DNA of 46,903 bases, taken from assembly GCF_030519355.1 (NCBI RefSeq), contig NZ_JAUMKC010000033.1, forward strand, positions 1 through 46,903. The letters run 5' to 3'. Source of the DNA: Mucilaginibacter sp. L3T2-6 (GTDB lineage Bacteria; Bacteroidota; Bacteroidia; Sphingobacteriales; Sphingobacteriaceae). Below the pieces are notes generated by a model. It made no database searches, had not been told where the DNA came from, and worked only from the letters and a program-made list of their open reading frames with translations. This document shows, piece by piece, positions 1 through 8,675 of this stretch (positions are counted from its first letter, which is position 1; each line of letters begins with the position of its first letter). A program made the translations under genes and the position numbers.

Positions 1-294
1 ACGGAGGATTGGGTAAAAGACTGCTGGCTGTGGATGTACAGAGGCGCCTGGCTGGAGTTTGAGACCTGGGAGATCGAAATGGCGGTGCCGTTATCGCCGC
101 AGGAAGTGATCCGCAAGCGCAATGCGATCTTTAAGCACCAAAGCCAAAAAGACCGCCCGGTGTTCCCGGGGGATGATGCCAGGGAGTTCTGGGTGAGGGC
201 CGAAGACCGCACCCGGGAAACCGCCCATGCTTATGATAAGCTGGGTATGGCAGAATATGAGGCCATGGAGGCGTTCGTACGATACCACTATTAA
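1..294 (+). CDS. nagB: Glucosamine-6-phosphate deaminase, C-terminal end (partial)
   Basis: The reading frame is open from base 1, so the start lies upstream of the window; the ATG at base 34 is internal. The visible 97 residues match, from memory, the C-terminal tail of the long Bacteroidota form of glucosamine-6-phosphate deaminase, in which a NagB domain is fused to a PIG-L-like deacetylase domain. The tell-tale stretch is FPGDDAREFW followed by RAEDRTRETA and EYEAMEAFVRYHY at the very end. The enzyme converts glucosamine-6-phosphate to fructose-6-phosphate and ammonia in the cytoplasm. The catalytic part is not in view, so the call rests on the tail alone. Confidence 0.72.
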   Translation, partial: TEDWVKDCWLWMYRGAWLEFETWEIEMAVPLSPQEVIRKRNAIFKHQSQKDRPVFPGDDAREFWVRAEDRTRETAHAYDKLGMAEYEAMEAFVRYHY

Positions 295-308
295 ACATAA
301 TAAACTTT

Positions 309-411
309 GTCATTGCAAGGAACGAAGCAATCTCGTCACCATACATCAGCCACGTGCATAGTTCGCCACGTATAACGACGAGGTTGCTTCGTCGTTCCTC
401 CTCGCAATGAC
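309..411. repeat. REP-like palindromic intergenic repeat
   Basis: The arms 309-337 (GTCATTGCAAGGAACGAAGC and on) and 377-411 are imperfect inverted complements; the right arm ends in TCGCAATGAC. The roughly 40-base centre is not paired. Sequences beginning GTCATTGCGAGG are widespread dispersed repeats in Bacteroidota genomes (general knowledge). No gene is seen between 295 and 579. Confidence 0.65.
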
Positions 412-579
412 AAAACTTTTCTATAATCTTTATTAATTGATGTAATCGTTCCAGAAATAAACCATGGAACCACAAAACAATCAGTGAAATCAAATCTTAA
501 AAAATGTTAAATCCCATAATCTTAGTTGTAAGTGAGATATCCGTTTTGCATCTTAGCGGATTATTCCTGATTAATTGAG

Positions 580-3471
580 ATGAGATTAAACTATAAAATT
601 ACGGCAGCTGCTTTGGCGCTGCTGATGGTTTCGGGCGGAGCGTTCGCACAAGTAAAGAGAAAGCCGGTTGTATCGCCAAAAAATAAACCGGCAGGCGTTG
701 AGCGAAAACATATATCTCCTGCAGCTGCGAACAATCTTCCTGTCGACCCGGATGTTATTATCGGCAAGCTTCCGAATGGCTTAACTTATTACGTTAGAAA
801 AAATACACAGCCGCAAAAGCGTGCTGAACTATTCCTGGTGAATAAAGTCGGCTCTGTTTTGGAGACCGACGACCAGCAAGGTCTCGCGCATTTTACTGAA
901 CACATGGCCTTTAATGGTACACGCGACTTTCCGAAAAATGATTTAGTAAACTTTCTTCAAAAATCAGGCGTGCGGTTTGGAGCCGATTTGAATGCTTATA
1001 CGTCTTTCGATGAAACAGTTTACCAGTTGCCGTTGCCAACTGACAGTGTAGCGGTATTCGAAAAAGGTTTCAACATACTGGCCAACTGGGCAGCTTACGT
1101 TACCTTCGACCCGAAAGAGATTGACGACGAGCGCGGCGTTGTACTTGGCGAAAAGCTGGCCAACGGCAAAAATGCCCAGGAGCGTTTGAGTAACCAAACT
1201 TATCCTGTGTTGCTTAATAATTCGCGTTATGCGCAGCGCATCCCGATAGGAAAGGAAGATATATTAAAGAGCTTTAAGCCTGAAACCATTAAAAGCTTTT
1301 ACCACGATTGGTACCGGCCAGACCTGCAGGCCGTGATTGCCGTCGGTGATTTTGATCCGGGCCGTGTTGTAGAGCTTATCAAAAGAAATTTTTCGTCCTT
1401 ACAAAATCCTGCTAATGAAAAACCGCGTACGGTTTACTCAGTGCCGCCAACGCCTGGAACCGTTGTTAAAATAGCTACCGATAAAGAGTTTCCGTATACA
1501 CTTGCGGAAATTATTGTAAAACACCCGGAGACTACCGTAAGAACCTCAAGTGATTTACTGCAGAGCATCCGCGTGCAGCTGTTCAATCAAATGCTGAATG
1601 ACCGCATGAGTGAACTGACGCAAAAGCCAACCCCGCCGTTCATTTTTGGTCAAAGCACTTACGCGCCCTTCATCGGCCGGCAGGACGCGTTTACAACCAT
1701 TGCTGTGGCTAAAACGGGAGGCCTGGAAACAGCCATAAAGGCTGCCGTGGCCGAAACTGAACGTGTACGAAAGTTCGGCTTTACACTTACCGAATTGGAA
1801 CGGGCTAAGCAAACCGCCCTGGCCGGCATCGACAATGCTTTTCGCGAGCGCGATAAAACCCCCTCATCAAATTTTGTTGGCCAATACCAGCAAAACTTTA
1901 TCAATGGCGAAGCCGTCCCTGCAATATCCTTTGAATATAATTTCTATCTGAACAATATCAATAAAATTACCCTGGCCGAGCTAAATGCTATGGCCGGCAA
2001 GTTTGTAAGCGATCAGAACCGGGTAGTTATTGTTGAAGGCCCTGAAAGCGAAAAGGACAAGCTGCCAAATGAAAAGACGATACTGGACTGGATAAGCAAT
2101 GCCGGCAAGGATGTAACCGCCTATGTTGACAATACAACCGATAAACCGCTACTGGCAGAATTGCCGAAAGCTGGAAAGATTACCGATGTTAAAGCTGACA
2201 GCCTGATAGGTACCACAACATTCACATTGAGCAATGGTATAAAGGTTATCCTGAAGCCTACTAAATTTAAGAATGACCAGGTGCTGATAAACGGTTATAG
2301 CTTTGGCGGTACATCGCTGGCCAGCGATGAGGACTATACATCGGCAGAAATGGCGGGCGGAATTATCGGCAGCAGCGGTATAGCTGATTTTACCCAGATA
2401 CAACTGAACAAAATACTAAGCGCTAAAAATCTGAGCGTGTCGCCGTATATAAGTGATGTTGCGCAGGGCATAACAGCCAGCACAACACCAAAGGATTTTG
2501 AAACTGCCATGCAGCTGATCTATCTTTATTTTACCAATCCGCGCAAGGATGCCGATGTATGGGAAGCAAATATAAACCAGACAAGCGCCCTGATCGCCAA
2601 CCGGGGACTCAATCCCGGCAGCGTGTTCCAGGACACGATTTCGGCAACCCTGAACAACCATAACTTCAGGGAAATGGTAGTTACGCCCGAAAGACTGAAG
2701 AAAGCAACACTGGACAAAGCCTATTCATTTTATAAAGACCGGTTTGCCGATGCCAGCGGCTTTACTTTTACATTTATAGGCAACTTTGATGTTGAGGTGC
2801 TAAAACCTTATATTGAAGCTTATTTAGCCAGCCTGCCATCAACCAATAAAAAAGAAACCTATAAAAACTTAAACATAGTTCCGCCTGCAGGGCAGATTAC
2901 CAAAACGGTAAATAAGGGTATTGGCGACAAGGCCACCGTTCAGATGGTACTGAGCGGCCCATATGAATACAATGACGCCAATAATATGCAGATTGATGCC
3001 CTTGAAGAGATATTACAGATACGGTTGCTGGAGCGCCTGCGCGAAAAAGATGGGGGCACCTACGCGCCCGGCGTAAGGGCAAGCTATAAAAAGATACCAA
3101 ACAGCCGTTACAGCTTTAACATATCATTTACCTGTGCGCCTGCTGATGTGGACAGACTTATAGCAGATGCGCTTGATGGAATAAACAAGCTGAAGCAAAA
3201 CGGCGCAGCACAGGCCGATATAGATAAGTTTGTAGCTGAAGATGCGCGTTCGACCCAGGTTCAGATGAAAGAAAATATATTCTGGGCGGGTTACCTGGGT
3301 GCTGCTGCACAAAACCAGGAAAACCCGGATAATATACTCAAACACGTAAGCAACCTGGGTAATGTAACACCGCAAAGCACCAAAGAAGCAGCTAACAAAT
3401 ATTTAAGCGGTAACAATTTGATTAAGTTCATCCTGCTGCCTGAAAAGGCTGCGGAGCCGGAGAAGAAATAA
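580..3471 (+). CDS. M16 family zinc metallopeptidase, secreted/periplasmic
   Basis: A 963-residue protein of the pitrilysin/insulinase family. Residues 1-23 form a signal peptide (hydrophobic AAALALLMVSGGAFA, cleavage before Q24). The inverted zinc motif HFTEH is at 104-108 (H104, E107 base, H108), with the downstream glutamate ligand most likely E184 in DDERGVVLGE. The second M16 half carries the substrate-binding R/Y pair in RLREKDGGTY (R821, Y828). Length and two-halved layout fit the roughly 950-residue M16 proteins common in Bacteroidota, which degrade peptides in the periplasm or at the envelope. All metal and catalytic residues look intact. It stands alone, followed by a terminator shared with the convergent aldolase gene. 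The natural substrate is not known. Confidence 0.93.
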   Translation: MRLNYKITAAALALLMVSGGAFAQVKRKPVVSPKNKPAGVERKHISPAAANNLPVDPDVIIGKLPNGLTYYVRKNTQPQKRAELFLVNKVGSVLETDDQQGLAHFTEHMAFNGTRDFPKNDLVNFLQKSGVRFGADLNAYTSFDETVYQLPLPTDSVAVFEKGFNILANWAAYVTFDPKEIDDERGVVLGEKLANGKNAQERLSNQTYPVLLNNSRYAQRIPIGKEDILKSFKPETIKSFYHDWYRPDLQAVIAVGDFDPGRVVELIKRNFSSLQNPANEKPRTVYSVPPTPGTVVKIATDKEFPYTLAEIIVKHPETTVRTSSDLLQSIRVQLFNQMLNDRMSELTQKPTPPFIFGQSTYAPFIGRQDAFTTIAVAKTGGLETAIKAAVAETERVRKFGFTLTELERAKQTALAGIDNAFRERDKTPSSNFVGQYQQNFINGEAVPAISFEYNFYLNNINKITLAELNAMAGKFVSDQNRVVIVEGPESEKDKLPNEKTILDWISNAGKDVTAYVDNTTDKPLLAELPKAGKITDVKADSLIGTTTFTLSNGIKVILKPTKFKNDQVLINGYSFGGTSLASDEDYTSAEMAGGIIGSSGIADFTQIQLNKILSAKNLSVSPYISDVAQGITASTTPKDFETAMQLIYLYFTNPRKDADVWEANINQTSALIANRGLNPGSVFQDTISATLNNHNFREMVVTPERLKKATLDKAYSFYKDRFADASGFTFTFIGNFDVEVLKPYIEAYLASLPSTNKKETYKNLNIVPPAGQITKTVNKGIGDKATVQMVLSGPYEYNDANNMQIDALEEILQIRLLERLREKDGGTYAPGVRASYKKIPNSRYSFNISFTCAPADVDRLIADALDGINKLKQNGAAQADIDKFVAEDARSTQVQMKENIFWAGYLGAAAQNQENPDNILKHVSNLGNVTPQSTKEAANKYLSGNNLIKFILLPEKAAEPEKK

Positions 3472-3494
3472 GAAGTGCACTTTTGACACAGGAC

Positions 3495-3527
3495 AGGCTT
3501 ACGAAGTTCCACAAACTTCGTAAGCCT
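3495..3527. terminator. Bidirectional terminator hairpin
   Basis: A perfect 14-bp stem (AGGCTTACGAAGTT, 3495-3508, pairing with 3514-3527) with a 5-base loop sits between the convergent M16 and aldolase genes. There is no long T-tract on either side, so termination strength is uncertain. Confidence 0.6.
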
Positions 3528-3530
3528 TGC

Positions 3531-4559
3531 TTAGATCTCATTCTTAAGCCTTCCGGCAAATTCCCTTACGTCCTCAAACGTATTATTAAACGAGAACATT
3601 AACCTGGTCTCGCTTTTTTCGTCATTCCAAAAATAAAAGTTGGCATACTGCTGCATTTTGTCGTATAGCTCTCGCGGCATATTTAAAAAAACTGCATTGG
3701 TTTCAACAGGGTAGGCTATCGTAACAGATGGAATTGTCGCAACCAGTTTTTCAAATTCCTTAGCCAGGCTGTTTGTGTGCGCCGCTATTTCGTGCCACAA
3801 ATTGTCCTGCAGCAGCCGTTTAAACTGCGCTGCAATAAACCTGTTTTTTGAGGCCAGCTGCATGCTTCTTTTTAAATTGAATTTGTAAGGATTATTGACG
3901 GCCGGATTAAAAAACACTACCGCCTCGCCAAACATCAGGCCGGTTTTGGTGCCGCCTAATGTAAGTACGTCAAGGCCGACCTCGCGACTTAACCCTGGCA
4001 GGGAAATATCCAGGCTTACCGCAGCATTAAAAAAGCGGGCCCCGTCTACGTGCAGCACCATGTTATGTTCCGAACAAAGCTGTTTAATTGCTTTTAGTTC
4101 ACCAACCGTGTAAACCGTGCCATATTCTGTAGGCTGGGTAATTGACACCACTTTTGGCTGCGGATGATGCACATCGCCTATCCGTTTGATGGCTTTTTTT
4201 AGTTCAGCCACGATAATTTTTCCATCGGCCGATTTTACCGGGTACAACCTGCATCCGAGCATTGTTTCCGGCGCATTTCCTTCGTCAACATACAGGTGAG
4301 CGACATCTGAGCATAAAACAGAATGATGCCTTTCGACCATACAACTCAATCCGAAATTGTTGGCGCCGGTTCCGTTAAAAACAAAGAAAACTTCAAGGTC
4401 GTTACCAAAAATCCTTTTAAATAGCTGAGAGGCTTCAAGGGTAATTTCATCATTTCCATAGGACGGCTGGTTGCCGGTATTTACATCAGTAAGCGCTTCC
4501 ATTATCCGGGGATGTACCGGGGCATAATTCTCGCTCGCGAAGTTGATTTTATCTGGCAT
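3531..4559 (-). CDS. ltaE: Low-specificity L-threonine aldolase
   Basis: A 342-residue PLP enzyme of the beta-eliminating lyase/threonine aldolase family, which cleaves L-threonine or L-allo-threonine to glycine and acetaldehyde in the cytoplasm. Visible hallmarks are the N-terminal NFASENYAPVHP region, the PLP-contacting HVDGARFFNA (170-179), and the Schiff-base lysine K205 in LGGTKTG. Length is normal for the family. Its start is 3 bp after the stop of the upstream S41 peptidase gene, so the two are probably co-transcribed, although no functional link is obvious. Stereospecificity cannot be read from the sequence. Confidence 0.9.
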   Translation of the reverse strand: MPDKINFASENYAPVHPRIMEALTDVNTGNQPSYGNDEITLEASQLFKRIFGNDLEVFFVFNGTGANNFGLSCMVERHHSVLCSDVAHLYVDEGNAPETMLGCRLYPVKSADGKIIVAELKKAIKRIGDVHHPQPKVVSITQPTEYGTVYTVGELKAIKQLCSEHNMVLHVDGARFFNAAVSLDISLPGLSREVGLDVLTLGGTKTGLMFGEAVVFFNPAVNNPYKFNLKRSMQLASKNRFIAAQFKRLLQDNLWHEIAAHTNSLAKEFEKLVATIPSVTIAYPVETNAVFLNMPRELYDKMQQYANFYFWNDEKSETRLMFSFNNTFEDVREFAGRLKNEI

Positions 4560-4562
4560 CTG

Positions 4563-5804
4563 TTAACGGATTTTAATCTTCAAAAATAAGATAGCTTTAT
4601 TTAAAATCACATCCCCGCCTGGCCCCGGCTTTTGGTTGGTTACGTCAACCCCGATAGCAGGTTTAAAAAATTCACGCGGCTGGCCATTGATATGATATAA
4701 CTTTTCAGCGGTGATATTAAAGCCAATTTTTGTATTTGGCATTTCAAAGCTGTAAACGGCGCCATTTAACCGGGCCATTTCTGTGCCGATTACCGTAGCG
4801 CGCTTCATGCCATCGAATGCAATGGTAATACCTTCTGCAATGCTGCCTGTCCAATGGTCGGCAAGAATAACAAGCGGGCGCGTATAAGCAACGCCGCGTG
4901 GCGAAACAATTTCTATCCAGCTTCTTTTAATACCGGTTTCCAGTTCTTCGCCCGGCAATTCGTGTTTTTGGTAGATGTGTTCTTTGGTGATGAACCTGCC
5001 CAGGATAGCCCTTGCTACGGAGGTATTGCCGCCGCTGGGCGTTTCCCGTAAATCGATGATCATCGCCCTGGTTTTCAATAAGGTATTCAGTACGCTGTCG
5101 AATTTTGCGATAAGGCTGTTATCGAACAGGAAGTTATTGATCTTTATATAGCCAATACCGCCAATCTGCTGCGACTCGATCATGGCGTTGTAATGCACAT
5201 CTTCCAGCGCCAGCCCATCTTCATCGGGGAAATAATCTTTTATAGCATTACCGGCTTTAAGCGTTATTTTTCTTTTGGTGAAGTGGTCGCCGGCCAGCAC
5301 CAGCCGCAAAGCAAAGCTTTTTGCTTCGTTGCTGGTGTTGTGACCCATAAAGGGCTTAACAGCCTCTTCAACAGGTACATCATTTACTGCAATTACCTGC
5401 ATTCCCGCTTTAACGCCAGCCTTTTCTGCACCAAACCCTTTTCGCACTTCCCTGATCACAGGCTTACCATTTAAATAATCCGCCCACATATCGGCTGATG
5501 TCGGTACCAACCGCCTTGAAAATTTGGTATTTGTGCGCAGCGAGCAATGGTGGTCGTACAATTCGTATATGGCATCCTCGAGCAAGGTAACGAATGAATT
5601 ACGGGAGGTGACGGTATCTGCCCGCTGACGGTAAGAGTTTTTAAGGTACTTCCAGTTGATTTGCTTTTTAGCGAAGTAGGCGTAATTACTGTCGATGGTA
5701 TTCCAGAAATAATTAAAGTCTTGTTTGAACTGTTTGGAAGTGTAAGACTGGGCAATGGCATTCGCCGAAGTGAGCGCCAGGATGAGGGTGATGAGCTTTT
5801 TCAT
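4563..5804 (-). CDS. S41 family peptidase (C-terminal processing protease type), secreted
   Basis: A 413-residue protein with a clear signal peptide (MKKLITLILALTSANAIAQ, cleavage near 19). An N-terminal helical region ends in YELYDHHCSL (82-89), which resembles the D-x-H segment of tricorn-like S41 enzymes. A PDZ-like stretch covers about 112-150 (GAEKAGVKAGMQVIAVNDV). The S41 core follows, with MIIDLRETPSGGNT (248-261) and the probable nucleophile S321 in HWTGSIAEG. Secreted single-copy proteins of this kind are common in Bacteroidota and their substrates are mostly unknown. It is the first gene of a probable two-gene unit with the threonine aldolase. Confidence 0.87.
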   Translation of the reverse strand: MKKLITLILALTSANAIAQSYTSKQFKQDFNYFWNTIDSNYAYFAKKQINWKYLKNSYRQRADTVTSRNSFVTLLEDAIYELYDHHCSLRTNTKFSRRLVPTSADMWADYLNGKPVIREVRKGFGAEKAGVKAGMQVIAVNDVPVEEAVKPFMGHNTSNEAKSFALRLVLAGDHFTKRKITLKAGNAIKDYFPDEDGLALEDVHYNAMIESQQIGGIGYIKINNFLFDNSLIAKFDSVLNTLLKTRAMIIDLRETPSGGNTSVARAILGRFITKEHIYQKHELPGEELETGIKRSWIEIVSPRGVAYTRPLVILADHWTGSIAEGITIAFDGMKRATVIGTEMARLNGAVYSFEMPNTKIGFNITAEKLYHINGQPREFFKPAIGVDVTNQKPGPGGDVILNKAILFLKIKIR

Positions 5805-5892
5805 TTTACCAATATTTTGATAAGCTACCTTATGGTAACCAGGACAAAATTACCCGGGAGGCTTAGGCTTCTATTGTAAAATATTGCAGGAT

Positions 5893-6675
5893 TTATTGGC
5901 CTGTTTTATAAGCAACCGGCGATATGCCTGTGAATTTTTTAAATTGATTACAGAAATGCGCCACGTCGTAAAAGCCCAGGTCGATAGCTACGGCAAGCAG
6001 ATCGTGGCCAGTGGCCAGCATTTGTTTACTTTTTTCGATGCGTTTCAGGTTGAAATAATTGTTGGGCGACATACCGGTTTGAGATTTGAATATCCGCAGG
6101 AATTTAAATTTATCGATACCAAATTTTTTGGCCGCTTCGGTAAGTGAGAATTTCAGGTGATCTTCAGCCAGGTATTCTTCGAATAGCTGATAATCGGCAT
6201 CATCTTCGCCGGGCTTGTCAGCGCCATAACTGGCCGACAACAGGTGCAGCGTTTCACCAAACTTTTGTTCACAATTTGCTGCATCGGCGCCGGATTTAAT
6301 CTGCTGTGCAAGGATGTTTAATTGATTAAATAATCTGTTATCGTCAATTACATTATCATTAAATACAACTCCTTTCCTGCCATCACCATGACTTAAAAAA
6401 TCAGGCGAGAGGTAAAAGGTAAAAAAGGATACGCTGTTGCCGCTTTCAAACGGATTGGCATGTATCTCCAGCGGGTTGGTTATCAATATGCTGCCCGGAG
6501 CAGCGCTTATATCTTTGTCCTTCAGCCTGCTTTGAAAAACACCGTCGTACACCAGGGTAATGTTAAATGTAGGATGAAAATGCGCCGGGAACGACACCTT
6601 GTGATTGGTGGCATCCAGGGCTTCCAGGCCATCAAATAAAGGTGTTTTGTAGAATTTAGAGCCGGTGGGTTTCAT
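5893..6675 (-). CDS. AraC family transcriptional regulator
   Basis: A 260-residue regulator. The N-terminal half is an AraC-type cupin ligand-binding domain (FPAHFHPTFNI at about 29-39, then the PGSILITNPLEIHANPF sheet). The C-terminal about 100 residues are the double helix-turn-helix AraC domain (FSLTEAAKKFGIDKFKFLRI, then IDLGFYDVAHFCNQFKKFTG and ISPVAYK). Its start codon overlaps the stop of a 59-residue HigA-like ORF by four bases (ATGA, 6672-6675), which suggests coupled translation. The ligand and targets are unknown; the next gene downstream on this strand is the S41 peptidase, 88 bp away. Confidence 0.92.
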   Translation of the reverse strand: MKPTGSKFYKTPLFDGLEALDATNHKVSFPAHFHPTFNITLVYDGVFQSRLKDKDISAAPGSILITNPLEIHANPFESGNSVSFFTFYLSPDFLSHGDGRKGVVFNDNVIDDNRLFNQLNILAQQIKSGADAANCEQKFGETLHLLSASYGADKPGEDDADYQLFEEYLAEDHLKFSLTEAAKKFGIDKFKFLRIFKSQTGMSPNNYFNLKRIEKSKQMLATGHDLLAVAIDLGFYDVAHFCNQFKKFTGISPVAYKTGQ

Positions 6676-6851
6676 GCGGATACATGGGGAATAAGGTAAT
6701 GCAAATCTTCATATTGTTTGATGAGCAACAATGCAGTTTGCAATTGTTTTCCCTCTTCGCTGTCAGGTTCTAAATTTAGATCGAATTGGTTGTCTATCCA
6801 ATTTAGCATTTGCTCGTATTCGCTTTCCGTATTCATGATTTGTAAATCCAT
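6672..6851 (-). CDS. Small HigA-like protein (N-terminal part only, no HTH)
   Basis: A 59-residue ORF (start 6851, stop TGA 6672-6674). The sequence reads as the N-terminal domain typical of HigA-type antitoxins: MNTESEYEQMLNWIDNQFD, then EPDSEEGKQLQTALLLIKQ and YEDLHYLIP. In full-length HigA a helix-turn-helix follows the YEDEHYPIPP-like segment; here the frame stops almost at once. The TGA overlaps the ATG of the AraC gene, so the two are probably coupled. No HigB toxin gene lies next to it. It may be a reduced gene, a remnant, or a small partner of the AraC protein. The reading frame is certain; the HigA resemblance is by motif recognition. Confidence 0.6.
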   Translation of the reverse strand: MDLQIMNTESEYEQMLNWIDNQFDLNLEPDSEEGKQLQTALLLIKQYEDLHYLIPHVSA

Positions 6852-6917
6852 GCTTTTTTGCCGTCGTTTGCTTTACGAATATAAGCATAGATTTTCTTTG
6901 CCGGCAATGCCCCCATT

Positions 6918-7047
6918 AGGGGGCAAATATTGGTAGAAAAAAGCAAAATAGGATTAATCGCTCCGTAGGTGCGTAACCTGCATGCCGTGTTACGCACCTA
7001 CGGAGCGCATGTATTGTTGGTTATCATTTCTACCAATATTTTGCTCC
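6918..7047. repeat. Nested palindromic (MITE-like) element
   Basis: The outer arms at about 6918-6939 and 7027-7047 are imperfect inverted complements sharing AAATATTGGTAGAAA. Nested inside is a perfect 17-bp stem, 6961-6977 (CTCCGTAGGTGCGTAAC) with 6989-7005, and an 11-base loop. It fills most of the space between the HigA-like ORF and the CPBP-like gene. The rest of the 6852-7114 interval shows no gene. Confidence 0.6.
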
Positions 7048-7114
7048 TAACGGAGCAACGGGAAAATTGCGGCGGGCGGATACCATTGACTAAATATTAC
7101 TGGAAATTTATGTA

Positions 7115-7783
7115 TTATATATTCACCGCCATCAAAATTAAGTGCATCACCATGTGGGTTAAAACGGCCGCCTCGAAACCTTTCTTAACGAATAGATAGC
7201 CTGTTACCACGGCCGCGCCAAAATTTAAAGCGCCTAAATAAATCTCCATTGCAGGGCTAAACGCTGAATTAAAATGAAATAATACCACAAAGAAAAGCCC
7301 GCTGATGATGATGGATAACCAGTTGTTTTTTATCAGCAGGAACAGCCCTGAAAGGAGGAATAAATGCGATATCGTCTCGGTAACCAGCGGTGCCCACACA
7401 GAGGTATCCACCCGGACAAGAATAGAGCCTTTGTTGATTGGCGGGTGCATAAAATAATTGCCAAGCAAGGTTGCCCCGGCAACCACCACGCCAATAAAAA
7501 CCGAAGTACCCACGATGCCTTTTACTTTATTATTGCTGATGTTTTCGCCAAGTTCCCAGTTTCTTAATATGGGCATGGGTATATCAAGCTTGTCGCTAAA
7601 AACCAGGCCCGCCCAGCCGGTTAAGGCCACAACAACCATCGATCCCAGTGTGAAAATAACCGTAGTGCGTAAAATCAGGCCGCTCCTGATCGTTTCATCG
7701 CCGGCAACTATGAAGGGAATAAATAAAAAGGAGCCAATAAGTGTAAGCAGCAGTAGCAGTAAAAGCCTTTTTTTAATTTTCAT
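7115..7783 (-). CDS. CPBP-like intramembrane protease family membrane protein
   Basis: A 222-residue polytopic membrane protein with about six hydrophobic segments, the first a signal-anchor (KKRLLLLLLLTLIGSFLFIPF). The C-terminal half has the CPBP pattern: TETISHLFLL where the family usually has EExxxR, then FFVVLFHFN (the FxxxH motif), and EAAVLTHMVMHL (the late conserved His). The first motif lacks the double glutamate and the arginine, so proteolytic activity is doubtful. It is followed 77 bp upstream by a LytTR gene fragment on the same strand, so the two may once have shared a transcript. Confidence 0.62.
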   Translation of the reverse strand: MKIKKRLLLLLLLTLIGSFLFIPFIVAGDETIRSGLILRTTVIFTLGSMVVVALTGWAGLVFSDKLDIPMPILRNWELGENISNNKVKGIVGTSVFIGVVVAGATLLGNYFMHPPINKGSILVRVDTSVWAPLVTETISHLFLLSGLFLLIKNNWLSIIISGLFFVVLFHFNSAFSPAMEIYLGALNFGAAVVTGYLFVKKGFEAAVLTHMVMHLILMAVNI

Positions 7784-7860
7784 GGTGGGGCGAGCCTTTT
7801 TTCTCTATAAATTTAAGTTGTTCCGGCGTTAGTTGCAGTTTCTCAGACTTCCCGACTAAT

Positions 7861-8058
7861 TTACAACTTAAACCGTGCCGCCAGCATTTCTTTAATTTTT
7901 TCCCGGTTCAGCTTTGATATCGGGATTTTAATTCCATCATTCAGCAATAAGCTGCCGCCGTCTTCACGAAGCCAGCTTTTTATGTACGCCGTGTTAACCA
8001 GATGCGACTGGTGCGTGCGCAAAAAGTTATTTTGAAGAGATCCGGATTTGTAATTATT
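7861..8058 (-). pseudogene. LytTR response regulator, 3' fragment only
   Basis: Reading the minus strand gives about 65 open codons ending in TAA at 7861-7863. They contain the classic LytTR DNA-binding tail: FLRTHQSHLVNTAYIKSWL, then REDGGSLLLNDGIKIPIS and KLNREKIKEML. The frame is closed by a TAA at 8059-8061, just beside the left end of the IS200-like element (about 8066). The receiver domain and the first part of the LytTR domain are absent, and I do not see them on the far side of the element. So this is a truncated, very likely dead gene. Confidence 0.78.
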
Positions 8059-8065
8059 TTATAAT

Positions 8066-8675
8066 TTAAAAGCCCCGAAAGGGCGCCCCACCATCAGCGA
8101 TGGGCATCGCCCATCGACACATAAACAATCAAGCAACCAAATCACAATATGGGACAATCTCTCGTAAAAAATTATATGCACATTATATTTAGCACAAAAA
8201 ATCGTGAACCATTGATTTCGGAATCTTTTGAAACTGAACTGCATAATGTTTTAGGAAATATTTGTAAAAAACAGGATTGCCAGCCGGTTAAAATAGGCGG
8301 TTATACCGATCATGTGCATATCCTATGCATGATGTCGAAGAAAATTACGCTAATTACGCTGCTTGAAAAAGTAAAAGGACAATCATCAAAATGGATGAAA
8401 ACCCAGGATGAATCATTGGCCAATTTTTATTGGCAAGATGGGTATGGGGCATTTTCAGTTTCCCCGCGAGACGTTGAAAAAGTTAAGGCATATATTGCGA
8501 ATCAGCATGAACATCATAGTAAGCAATCTTTCCAGGATGAATATCGCAGGATACTTAAACGGTATGATGCGGAATATGATGAACGATATATTTGGGACTG
8601 ATGTATTAGAATGTCGTCGTTAAGCGATGGGCGATGCCCATCGCTGATGGTGCGGCACCCTTTCAGGGCTTTTGA
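8066..8675 (+). mobile_element. IS200/IS605-like element with long hairpin-bearing inverted ends
   Basis: A single Y1 transposase gene is enclosed by two near-identical inverted ends, about 8066-8116 and 8625-8675. Each contains a hairpin around CGATGGGC/GCCCATCG with a 3-base loop, and an outer hairpin (GCCC..GGGC on the left, CCCT..AGGG on the right). The inner half of each end (ACCATCAGCGATGGGCATCG on the left) is an exact reverse complement of the other; the outer half has a few mismatches. Classic IS200 ends are not matched inverted copies, so this could also be a REP-type transposon. The left end abuts the truncated LytTR gene. Confidence 0.75.
8149..8601 (+). CDS. tnpA: IS200/IS605-type Y1 transposase (TnpA)
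   Basis: A 150-residue HUH single-strand transposase, the usual length for TnpA of IS200/IS605. The metal-binding HUH motif is DHVHIL (H55, H57), and the catalytic tyrosine is most likely Y115 in VKAYIANQ. The start MGQSLVKNYMHIIFSTKNR is typical of the family. It would cut and rejoin single-stranded DNA at hairpins such as those in both flanks. Frame and motifs are intact, so it may be active. Pfam Y1_Tnp membership is by recognition. Confidence 0.92.
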   Translation: MGQSLVKNYMHIIFSTKNREPLISESFETELHNVLGNICKKQDCQPVKIGGYTDHVHILCMMSKKITLITLLEKVKGQSSKWMKTQDESLANFYWQDGYGAFSVSPRDVEKVKAYIANQHEHHSKQSFQDEYRRILKRYDAEYDERYIWD

